64,000 nt of DNA from Numida meleagris (lineage: Eukaryota; Chordata; Aves; Galliformes; Numididae): assembly GCF_002078875.1 (NCBI RefSeq), contig NC_034411.1, positions 51,909,695 through 51,973,694 on the forward strand, in the 5' to 3' direction. Positions 12,668 through 23,529 of the stretch are shown in pieces. How positions within the stretch are numbered: the stretch's first letter is position 1; each line of letters opens with the position of its first letter. The notes below the pieces were generated by a model. The model was not told the DNA's origin. It worked only from the letters and a program-made list of their open reading frames with translations, and did not search any database. The position numbers and the translations under genes are program-made.

Positions 12668-12848
12668 TGCAACAGCTTGCCCAGAGAGGTTGTGGATGGC
12701 CCCTCCCTGGAAGCATTCAAGGCCAGGTTGGATGGGGCTTTGAGCAACCTGGTCTAGTGGGAGGTGTCCCTGCCTATAGCAGTGGGCTGGAACTGGATGA
12801 TCTTAAGGGTCCCTTCCAACCCAAACCATTCTATGATTCTATGATTCT
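12668..12848 (+). mobile_element. CR1 LINE 3' end
   Basis: A 5'-truncated CR1 copy in plus orientation starts near the 'GCCCAGAGAGGTTGTGGATG' segment, runs through 'AAGGCCAGGTTGGATGGGGC' and 'CCCTTCCAACCCAAACCATT', and ends with two copies of the ATTCTATG terminal repeat. It is only moderately diverged. It has no coding capacity. Confidence 0.93.
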
Positions 12849-15800
12849 CACATCCTTCCACATTTTACTATTGACAGTAAGAAGGACTATGGATATTTGC
12901 ATTGTGCCCAATGTCCCCATGGCTGCCTGTTGCGCTGAGGCAAGTGCACTGCAGGGCAGTGATAGTGCTGCGGTGGCACATGAAAGCGTTCCCTTTCCAA
13001 ACAGAAAACAACTGCCAGAAATTTTCCAGTCAGGCATGTGTTTATCACCAGGTATCAATTTTGCTCATGGTTCCAGATTTATGATGAAAGACAAAGAGGA
13101 CTGCATTAAAAATTATAAATAGCTTTCTGCCTGTTCTAGTTCAAGCCACTGGGGAAGAAGAAAGTGATGACGTTAAAACACCGTCCTGGGTTGTGGAATT
13201 CCTCAAGAGTCGCCTTTCTGCCAGCTTTCCAGAGGCTTTGGCCATTGCAAGTTTGTATCAGTAGTTACACTAAATAGGGTGGATGGCCCTAGTTGCTTGA
13301 TATAAGCTGGCATAGCTCCAGCAGAACCCATGAAGTTGTGCAGCTGGAGGTCTGTTCCAACTGCGGGGTACTGCTTCTCCTCCTCCACCTCTTCCCCACA
13401 GCAGAGGAGCTCCCAGCACAGGAGCACCCTGCTGCAAGAAGGGCTCCCACCAGCTACGCTGGCTCCCTTGGGCACCTTTCCCTCTCCCCTCTGTGCTTCA
13501 TGCCTCCTGGCTGTTGCTGCCGCAGCAAAGCTAAGTTGTCCAGGAGAGCTTTTGTGCTCCCCAGCCTGTCCAGCAGTACCTCTTCCCTGAGGAGAAGTCA
13601 GCCATGATACTAGTTCTGCCGCACTAACCGTTTTCCTTAGGAAAACACAGTTCCTCAGAGCATGTGTGGTGTTTGCTGGCTGCAGCTCTCCCTCCACGGC
13701 TCCAAGCTTCTTAATGAATCACTGCTTTTTGGCAGTGGAGCAACATAAACACGTCATTTGGGATGTCTTTGCCAAACACATGTACACGTAGGGCAGGTTT
13801 TGAATGATAGAAAGTGAAAAATTTAATTTAATATTCAGGCTGCATAGTTAAAAGTTACCCAAAAAAAAAAAAAAAAGCCAGAAAATGCAAATCTGAAGGC
13901 CACAACAGTTGCCATCAGCCCAAAGGCTGAGATCACGCAGTATGTTTTATGGAACATAAGGAAGGGGTTTTATCGATAGTGCATCAGCTACAGCTCCCAG
14001 CAGGAAAAACAGGAACAGAAAGCAGTGGAGGAGTGGAGGACCACTGATCAGCATGGCTGTTACACGCCTATCTTTCTTTCGTGCCTTCAACACCTCCACT
14101 CGCTCCTACTGGCTTCAGTGAGAATTGAGAAAAAAGTAATTTTCAGAAAGGCTGTGAGTGTTTGGCACAATGGTTTCCCTAGTTCCTCTTAATTCAATGA
14201 GATTTTGAAATGAATTTAAATGTGTTGCTGGATTATAATTAGCCCTGAAGGGCAAGAGTCCACAGGGGACCAGCTCTTTCCCCTTTAAATGGGCAGCTGT
14301 AAAGGCACAATCTTAAACAATATCCTGAACACCAGCAACGTTGGAAAGCTGGCCCTGTGCCTGATTAACGGCCAAGAGTTGGAGTAACCTCTGCCTTTGT
14401 TAAATCAAAGTCATTCCCTACAACGCTAGTTTACTTCAGGCATCTCTAGGCCAAAAATACAAGTTTCAGGCTTCAGTTTCATTTCCCCCTTTTTTTCTAC
14501 TACTACAAAAATATGGTTCTTTTTTTTCACCAACAGGGAAAATGCTTTTTTTTCCACTCTCCCATGACTCAAAAACATCTGAAGGATTCTTCCTCTGAGC
14601 TTAAGAAAAAGAGGGGGGAAAACTTCACCTTTTGGCAAAGATACAGAATGGAAATTTTTGACTCAAAAGAGGATTTAAAAAAAAAAATTATAAGAAGCAT
14701 GTGAAAACAAGGGGTTATAATGGAAACTATTTTTGTAGCCAGCTCTAAAGTAAGCACTTCTGTTCCAGAGACACATGGTACTGATGCAAACATTGATTTG
14801 ATGCCAAAATCCCTAGCATGTTAGTGGAATCCGGAAGCGCTACAATATTAAATACATCTCAAAATATATGTCAGACATCTCCCTGTGCCTGGTCCACTTA
14901 CTCCTCACAGCATGACGCTATATACACTTAATTTGTTAGTGACTAGCAGGCCAGTGGTGGGGGTGCTCACCTTTCCTGGACTGGGCTCTCTCCTGAATGG
15001 TCTTCTGCAAGTCAGGTCTTACCACTCCCACTTTGCAAATACTGAACCCGTATCCACTTTCCATGTGCAGCACTCACACAGCGTATTTTGTTGCAGTGTT
15101 TGAGCACCCCACACCGGTCCTAGGGAAGTACTATTATCCGCAAGGTCACATTTCTGCATTTCATCAGGTGTGCTGTGGGGAGAAGCGATGAAAACGCTGC
15201 CAGCTTGTGTCATGCAAGGACAGTTCTGCTCCCTGGCACAGGCTGGGCCACCCAGGTGATATCCAGAACAAAAATTCCTAAACCTCTGTCTCAGCCTCAC
15301 TTTCTCAGGGGTGTCTGGCTGGCTACAGCAGCAGTGAGGGCATGGTGCTCAGCTGCATTTCCTTGCTGGCAGACTCTGCCTGCTGCTTTCTGTCTGCTTG
15401 CTTCAGCTGCCTCAAGGCACATAGCCCAGCCAGCCCTGGGCAGTTTTTTCCTGTGGCTATCACGGAAAAGTCCCTTTTGCACCTACTGCAATTACAGCTG
15501 TGGTACTTGGCCTGCATCTTTGCTGATTCATTAGAAAAACCCACAACAAGGAAAAGGGTTCTAAACGAGAATGTAAAATGAATCTTCTGCTTTTGTGCAG
15601 CCTGATGATATGTATAGTTTTTTAAACTGCGGATTTGTGGTTTTTGCTCAAAGTACTCGCCTTGCAGTGAAGTGCCAACAGTGATGGGAAGCTTCCCCAA
15701 GAGGGATGCTTGCGGAACATGCGGAGGTACCTGAGCACATGCAGAGCACTGATCCAGGCTGGCTCTCCTCTGCCAGGCTGAGTGCAATCTCCCCACCTCT

Positions 15801-16109
15801 TGGTCTTCAAAACCAGCCACCATCTTTCAGAATCTTCAACAGTTCTCCTAATTGCATGTAGTATGCCTGCTGATAGGTTTTACCTAACAGCCTCTTCTAA
15901 AGCCATCCTTGATGTTGGGAAGTGCTTCCACACTGCTGAGTGAATGACTGTGGACACAGAGGGTTACAGTGGCTCAGGCTTGGCATCCTTTCCAATGGGA
16001 TGGGGGTAACGCTGCTCTAGTAACCTGACAGAATCTCGCCGGAGAAGGCTTTCTATTCCTAATGAGAAAGAAAGCCTGGTGAGCTTTGCCTAAAACTCCT
16101 CTCCTACAC

Positions 16110-16798
16110 ATAGAATCATAGAATCTGTAGAGTTGGGAGATCCTTAAAGGTCGTCTAGTCTAACTCCCCAGCAATGAACAAGGACACCTACCGCTAAATC
16201 AAGTTGCTCAGAGCCCCATCCAGCCTGACCTCAAACATCTTTAGGGCTGGGGCATCCACCACCACACTGAGCAACCTGTTCCAGTGCCTCACCACATTTA
16301 ATGTAAAAACTTCTTTGTTATGTCCAGTCTAAATCTCTCCTGTTTTAGTTTGAAACCATTTCCCCTTGTCCTAACACCACAGACCTTGCTAAAGAGTCTG
16401 TCCCCTTCTTTCCTGTAGCTCCCCTTTAGATATTGAAAGGCCGCTCTCAGATCTCCCTGGAGCCTTCTCTTCTCCAGGCTGAACAACCCCAGCTCTCTCA
16501 GCCTGTCCTTGTAGGAGAGGTGTTCCATCCCTTGGATCATTTTTGTGGCCCTCCTCAGGACATGCTCTAACAGGTCCCTGTCTCTCCTGTACTACACATC
16601 TGGACACAGCACTCCAGGTGAGGTCTCACCAGCACAGAGCAGAAGGGCAGGATCACGTCCCTCAACCTGCTGGCCACACTTCTTTTGATGCAGCCCAGGT
16701 TACAGTTGGTGGTCTGGGCTGTGAAGGCACACTGTTGGCTTATGTCCAGCTTGCCATCTACCAGTACCTCCCAGTCCTTTTCAGCAGGGACATTTAGT
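16110..16798 (-). mobile_element. CR1 LINE, about 690 bp, minus orientation
   Basis: The left end carries the reverse complement of the CR1 terminal repeats (ATAGAATCATAGAATC). Reading leftward from 16798 the minus strand runs through the end of the CR1 reverse-transcriptase reading frame and the 3' untranslated region. Frame-broken peptides such as [18 protein letters not shown] are the standard C-terminal block of CR1 ORF2. The copy is 5'-truncated and dead. Confidence 0.95.
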
Positions 16799-17727
16799 CT
16801 CTATGTGCTGATTGTTTAAATCAAGTGTAAATCTGTGAGTCTGATTTTGCTTTTTAAATTCTCATGCGTCATTCATTTGCGTGCTGGTGACCAGGGGAAC
16901 CAGCATGTTTTAATTTGTCTGTCCTGGGGGTTTTTGTGCTGATCCAGACCATTTTTAGCTCAGGTTCATTCAGTTACAAAGCCCGCACAGAAGGAAACTA
17001 AACAATTACATGAGATGGGAATGTTACATGGTTCTAGTGGAAAGTGCTTTTACCAAGACTAAACATCAATATTACACCTTTTTTTTTTAGTACCTGCTTA
17101 ATACAGCAGATCATTAATGCAGCACATTTTAGTTAGTTAAAATGAACAAATTTCATTAAATTAAAATTCAGAGCCATTAAAGCCAGATGGGATGCAGGGG
17201 AAAAAATGCAGAGACTTTAGAGCTAATGTAAATGTAATATTATTGTTTTCAGCTCTGATGCAATTAAATAGGGCTGACAGAAGCTTTCACAAAAAAAAAG
17301 CCCAGGAAGAAAATCTGCCTGTAAGGAAAATCAATTTAAAAGAAATTGTACTTCAGATATTTTCATGGTTCTGTGGCTCGCTGAATTACATTCCTGCATA
17401 CAAGCTGCAGTGCTGGTGTGGGAGAGCTAGCACTGAGATCTTTACTGGTATGTTATTTACTGGGAGAAAAATGATTTAATTTACAGTGCTTACTGCAGGC
17501 ATTTGAGTGCCTAAAAAAATTAACCCAGGCAGAATCATTCCCAAAGGAAGAAAATACACATTTTTAAGAATACAGCCTGCCTGGGGAGCCCTCACTGCCT
17601 CCTCTGCAGCTCCCAGTGTCCTTGGGGGCCAGGCCCTGAGGCTGAGTGCCCTCCGAAGCACAGGTGCGTGCAAGGCACAGACCTGGGCTGTGAGGGAGCT
17701 TCCCCTTGGGTGCTGCCAACTGCACTG

Positions 17728-18039
17728 ACAGAATCACAGAATCATCTGGCTTGGGAAAGACCTTCAGTGTGACCAGATTCAATAGGGCCACCAAATCCAA
17801 CCATCAACCTGACCTACTGAGTCCCATCACTAAGCCGTGTCCCTTATTGCCCCATCCACGTGTCTCTTAAATCCCTCCAGTGGTGGGCACTCCACCACTT
17901 CCCTGGGCAGCCTGTTCTGATGCTCAAACAGGCTTTCCATGAAGAAATTCTTCCTGAAGTCCAATCCGAACCTCCCCAGTGCAACTTGAAGCCCTTTCCT
18001 CATGTCTTATCACTTATCACCTGAGAAAAGAGACCAGGC
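17728..18039 (-). mobile_element. CR1 LINE 3' fragment, minus orientation
   Basis: It begins at the left with the reversed terminal repeats (ACAGAATCACAGAATCATC) and continues with the reversed 3' untranslated region, including segments on tightly packed cysteine-poor CR1 text such as CCTGGGCAGCCTGTTCTGAT and GAAGAAATTCTTCCTGAAGT. It ends near 18039. About 310 bp, truncated and non-coding. It differs enough from the neighbouring 16.1 kb copy to be a different CR1 subfamily. Confidence 0.92.
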
Positions 18040-19120
18040 TCACTGGTTGCAGCACAGTTACATTTAGTTGTGGGGTTTGATCAGCAAAATCCAGCCTGGG
18101 ATTATGCTCCAGTGCTTTCTGTAAAGTCCCTGGACCAGTGCTATCTTGTGTAGGGCTTTCCTGTCACTGGGGCATGCAATGATCAACCCCTTATTTTATT
18201 GCTCTGAATAATGTTAGGAAGAAAAGAGAGAAAAAAAAACATTTAAATGAGACACCAAAGATCACTCAATTTCTTTTTAAAAACAGTTGCTCTGTATCAC
18301 ACTAAATAGTTGTTTTCTACCAAAATAGCAAGTACAAGTCTATATAAAGTCTTGCCGAGCCATATGATGTACCAGGAGGGGGGGGGGTGTTCCCAACCAC
18401 CCTCAAGCCCACATCCCACTCACTTAAACTCCTAAAATACAACACAAGATGTCAGAGTCTTCGTTTTCTCATGAACTCCACAGCAAGTATGAAACTTGAC
18501 CTTGATTCATACACAGTGATAAAAGCCAGAGCCTACAAATTTATGAATGTAGCTGGCAGCCATTAAGTGCATTATGTGGAGGTCAGGCTGATGGTCGCTT
18601 TTTGTTTATTCCTCACATTTAATGATCCATTGCTGGAGACGTGCCAAAAACTTTCAGAGTGTTTTACAACTTATTTATGTGACTGAGAAGTGTGTACTGT
18701 TCTTTCCATTCTCGTTATCCTGGCATGCTGAAAATAAATTGGAGTACAGAACTGGCATCTGAGGAAAACACAGAAGGTGTTTTTTTTTCTTTTTTTTAAA
18801 TGTGAGCAGAGAAAATGCTTGTCCCTTTCTGAAGTAACCTCTTGGTTGAGTGACAAAACAGGGCCACCTCCATTTTGTGCAGACAAATTCCACAAAAGTC
18901 AAGTATCTCAGCACGGGATATGGCATCTGGCTCCAGGCAGGCTTCCACTCGTTTCAAGGTGTAGTGTGGTTATGGTTTCACCACATTGTCAGGGGTCCGG
19001 TATGCAGATTTACCTTTGCTCAGTGGCCGCCAGCTCCGTGCCTTACAAGGAAGACCCTGTCTTTGGATGTGGGATGGATGATATAAAATATATTTATTTA
19101 ATACACAATTTTGCTTCGAC

Positions 19121-19148
19121 CTACTATATCTGTGCACAGATATAGTAG
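19121..19148. repeat. Perfect 28-bp palindrome
   Basis: The half-site CTACTATATCTGTG is followed directly by its exact reverse complement CACAGATATAGTAG, with no spacer and a GTGCAC centre. Symmetry ends at 19120/19149. The sequence lies in intronic DNA and belongs to no repeat family I recognise. Confidence 0.95.
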
Positions 19149-19498
19149 ATACACTAAAGTGATGCAAGTCACTTGAATGTTGATGCAGGAGAGACGGTTC
19201 ACATTTTCTACCGCAGCCAGCACTGCTGAAACAGTGTGCCCAGATGTTTGTGTTACAACATCCTGTCAGTCCTAGGAAATGTTTATAGGTCTGAATAGGA
19301 GTTCCAGCAGAGACGGCTCGTGCCATTCAGATCCATGGACTGGAAAAGCGTGGAAAAATATCACAGAGGTCTGTTTACCAGTCTGATAGAGAGAAAATTA
19401 AGTATTTGAATGTTGAGGTATTCTGTTATTAAGCCAGTAGGTGAAGAAATTTTGGTGCAGGCAGCTCATAGAAATCTGGCATTTATAATATTATATGA

Positions 19499-19524
19499 TA
19501 ATATTTATCATATGATAAATATTA
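19499..19524. repeat. Perfect 26-bp AT-rich palindrome
   Basis: The half-site TAATATTTATCAT is followed directly by its exact reverse complement, with a CATATG centre. Just to the left another TATGATAA word gives an alternative 8-bp stem (TATGATAA/TTATCATA), so the segment has several competing hairpins. It lies about 350 bases from the 28-bp palindrome, but the two are unrelated in sequence and so are not terminal repeats of one element. Confidence 0.95.
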
Positions 19525-22500
19525 GATGGCTTTATAAATAATTGTCCCTGCCAAGTTGAAGTAACTGGATCAACAATTCAAGCAAGAAATTTTTGTTCAT
19601 GTAAGTTCTCTAGTAATACTAGATCACTAATGGACATCTTGCCTTATTAAGAAAAGATCATACCTTCTACAAAGTTACTTTAGACTTGTCTGTCTGTCAG
19701 TTTTCACACTGAACACCACTGTCTGACAGCTAAGCTTTCAAAGTGCTGTGGCATTTTGCACCCCCTAGGTTAATGCTCACTAAAATCTGAGCCAGTCTAG
19801 ATGACAAAAGAAAATCTGACAACCTAGGCGGACAGAACATTTACATGAATGTGTCCTTAGTCTAAAAGCTTGTTACTGAATTGCCAAAATGAAAGCTGAA
19901 TGTCACTCAGTGCATCCTTGGTGCTGTACCAGTGAAGTCACTAAAGCATATTTCAGTGGCAGTGAGTTTTATACCTGATATATCAGAGACAAGCAGCAGA
20001 CAATTGTGACACTTCTGTAAGCATGCAGAGCTCTCTCTTACCCTCCCTGGCACTTTCAGCTTCTGCTGCTGGCCAAAGACAGACAAGGGGATCCTGCTGC
20101 ATTGGGCACTTTCTTAAGATCAGGTGCATTCTATTAACTCTTCCTCACCTCCAAAATAAAACTCGAGTATCCTACGACTGTAACTCTTAGATTTTCTAAT
20201 TGCTGTGCACCTAAAATATGCTGTTCATAATATGCCTATAGCCTGCAGTATGCTGCATAGATGCTGCACATACACAAAAAAAAATTACACAAAAAAATAC
20301 ACAAAAAAAAATGTTATAATGACAATTGAGCCTTCATGAAAACTCCACTACCAACATTACATTATGTTATTTTAGAGAATAAATGTATGTATGTAATTGC
20401 CAAATTACAAAATATTTGACAAGAAAGAAAGTACCATATTTCCCTAGGTATAAAATCCATTCCTTCCAGGAAGTTTTTGGGTTTTGAGGGTTGCAGCAAA
20501 ATTTCTTGTGCTCTATCTTATCTAATTTGCCCTCTTGTGTATTTTGGATTGGCCTTTTGAAAGCTGACACATTTTCTTACATTAGAATTCAGTCTAAGCA
20601 AGTGGAACACTATTCATGTTTCACCACTCTCTGGTTATTAGTGTAATCTGCAGGAAACAACATAACAATAGAGCATTGTTTCTGAATGTGAGCAAAAGGT
20701 TAGAACAACAGCCTACGCTCAGACTTGGCTTCTTGACACCTCTTCCCTTTGAGATGAAGAAAGCAAACGTTGTGTGTAGTAACTCTGAGCCTATTTCCAT
20801 TGTGCTAAAAATCTTTCATACCACTTTCTACAAGCCAGAAAAGAGCAAGGTATAGGAGCACTCTTGCCCTGAAAGCACTGTGCAGCTGGAACAGTGAGAA
20901 CAATAGGAGCTCACCCATTGTGAGGTAGGGCAAATCTCTGGCTTCCCGTCAGTGCAATACTTGAGTACCGCCCAGCACCCAGCAGACAGATCTGCTACAG
21001 TCATAACCTCAAAGCTATCAGGATAGCTGTGTGAGAAATTATTCCCTCTTAGGGAAGTGTAGCTAGACCCACAAACACTTGGTTTCACAGTCCTCCGTCC
21101 CCAGAATTACTTATATATCGAAGCTTTCCCCCTTGGTACTAAAATGTCCATTTAGGGGAACCATAGTAGTGCCTTATTAGCACTTGCACCACTGGATAAA
21201 TGGTGTCCAGTCCCTTTAACACCATTCTGAACAGCAGCCTGAAGACAGTGTTTCTTGAGGAGCATGTCTGCTTTCAGGTTATACTGGGCTACCAAAAGAA
21301 TGCAGGTTTGGGGGAAAAAGCCTGTGAATAACGAATCTTACCCTCTCTTGTAGGAGTCTCCTTTCCCTAAACAGCACAGTGACGGGGAGTGAGGTGTCCT
21401 GTTCTTTAGTTATGAACTTGGCAAGGCATGCACCGTGGCTTCGGATTCTTGGACAACGAACAGGGAAGGGAATTGTAAACCTGACAGTAAAGGACATTAA
21501 AGTTTCTCCTGATGCTTTTTGAAAAAATAAAATTTAAGTAAACTCTTTCTCATCAGAGCAGAGGTGAAAACCATACCGTCTGTGTAAAATAACAGTACCA
21601 GAACAAAGACGTGGTTCCCTGCAGTGTGAAGAGCAGCACGAGCAATTTGCCTCCCAAGCAACCGGACTCAGGCAGCGAGCCCTTCCTACTGGGCAAAACA
21701 GCAAAGTGATTTTTATCCGTGGCCCTCACTGCAGCCCTGTATGTGTTCCAACTGCACTGTCAGACTGACAGCAACCCTGAGAAATGAGGATGTGGCCTGA
21801 TTTTAGACACTGGAATAACTCCAAAATCTGCCCTCCATTGGAGCAAGTGGTGATAATTGGTTTAATTGGTTCTGGCTTACCCCCATCAGCTCCACTTGTT
21901 AGCACTTACGCATAAAAGTAACATGAGTTAATCTGTTGCACAGGAACCCTGGCCAGTGCTGGCTCTGTGATAATGAGAAAGAATTGAGCATCTTTCATTT
22001 AACTACACGTGCACTGAGAGACACTGTAATGGGCATTATTTCAAGAAGCCTTTCTCATGCTGAGGAGGTAGCCAAGATTTGTATGTCTCAGCGTTACCAT
22101 ACTGTTGTGTCCAACAGCCAGCAGTTAAGGCAGATGCAGGTAGCTCCCCTGGAAACAGGGGCTTTATTAAAACTGGAAGGAGGAATTATGAGCTTTGTTT
22201 AGGAAGCATCCTTCCTGAGGCCTTCTGATACCTGGGGCCCCGACTTCCAGCCTTTTTAGCAGTCCATCGGCTGGAACTTCTGAAATATCGTTTTTCTGAA
22301 TTATTGATGGTTGTCAACAGCTACCTTCCTTTTTCTAATCTGAATCAGCCATTACCAGTATTTCTATAATATATACGTCACCATTCCTGACAACGTAAAC
22401 CTACAGATAAATCTTGGTGATATTTAGTCATAGATGGGAATGAAGAGGTCCAAACTAATGTTTTTTGATAAGAAACAGTATTGAGACAGTTTTTTTTTTT

Positions 22501-22582
22501 TTGTTTTTTTTTGCAGTATTATTAAATTTACAGAGATGCAAAGGGATTTTAGGCTGAGATGCAAAGAAGGCTCAGAATATCT

Positions 22583-23529
22583 TTTCAATATCTTTATTGA
22601 TGAGCTGGATGAGGGCATTGAGAGCACCCTCAGTAAGTTTGCAGATGACACCAAGCTGGCAGGAAGTATCGATCTGCCTGGGGGTAGAGAGGCCCTACAG
22701 AGAGATCTGGACAGGCTGGATCTCTGGGCTGAAGCCAATGGGATGAGGTTCAACAAGACCAAGTGCCAGGTCCTGCACTTTGGCCACAACAACCCCAAGC
22801 AACGCTACAGGCTTGGGGCAGAGTGGCTGGAAGGTTGTGTGGAGGAAACAGACCTGGGGGTATTGGTCGATGCTCGGCTGAGCATGAGCCAGCAGTGTGC
22901 CCAGGTGGCCAAGAAGGCCAATGGCATTCTGGCTTGTATCAGAAATAGTGTTGCCAGAAGGAGTAGGGGAGTCACTGTCCCTCTGTACTCAGCCCTAGTG
23001 AGGCTGCACCCGAGTACTGTGTCCAGTTTTGGGCCCCTCACTGCAAGAAAGACATTGAGGCCCTGGAGCGTGTTCAGAGGAGGGCAACGAAGCTGGTGAG
23101 GGGTCTGGAGCACAGGCCTTATGAGGAGCGGCTGAGGGAGCTGGGATTGTTCAGTCTGGAGAAGAGGAGGCTCAGGGGGGACCTTATCGCTCTCTATAAC
23201 TACCTGAAGGGAGGTTGTAGTGAGCTGGGGGTCAGCCTCTTCTCTCTTGTAACTAGTGACAGGACGAGGGGGAATGGCCTCAAGTTGTGCCAGGGGAGAT
23301 TTAGGCTGGACATTAGGAAATTCTACTTTTCTGAAAGAGTGGTCAGGCGCTGGAATGGGCTGCCCAGGGAGGTGGTTGAGTCACCGTCCCTGGAGGTGTT
23401 CAAGAAACATTTAGATATAGAGTTGAGAGACATGGTTTAGTGGAGTTATTGGTGGTAGGTGGATGGTTGGACTGGATGATCTTGTAGGTCTTTTCCAACC
23501 TAGCTAATTCTATGATTCTGTGATTCTAT
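22583..23529 (+). mobile_element. CR1 LINE, about 950 bp, with remains of the reverse transcriptase
   Basis: The longest CR1 copy in the window. From about 22583 the plus strand encodes the C-terminal half of CR1 ORF2, including the reverse-transcriptase core F-A-D-D-T-K-L-A-G near 22641-22667 and the following [14 protein letters not shown] block. The reading frame shifts near 23010, then resumes in another frame from about 23096 with [16 protein letters not shown] and ends at a stop at 23438-23440. The 3' untranslated region and the ATTCTATG/ATTCTGTG terminal repeats follow to 23529. The endonuclease domain and the start of the reverse transcriptase are absent, so the copy is a dead 5'-truncated insertion in plus orientation, opposite to PHACTR2 transcription. 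Confidence 0.96.

Larger units (their letters stand above)
18040..22582. other. PHACTR2 intron segment without genes
   Basis: AT-rich sequence between two CR1 copies. Apart from the palindromes at 19.1 and 19.5 kb, a G run near 18380 and A-rich runs near 20.3 kb I see no feature. Open frames here are short, overlap on both strands and lack splice or protein-family support. Confidence 0.6.

Noticed and set aside
13203..13697. 164-codon open frame, minus strand, inside the PHACTR2 intron
   Set aside because: It overlaps plus-strand frames of similar length in a locally GC-rich stretch, has low-complexity composition, resembles no known protein and lacks splice context.
19121..19524. A small DNA transposon with the two palindromes as its ends
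   Set aside because: The palindromes differ in sequence, so they are not terminal inverted repeats of one element, and no target duplication is visible.
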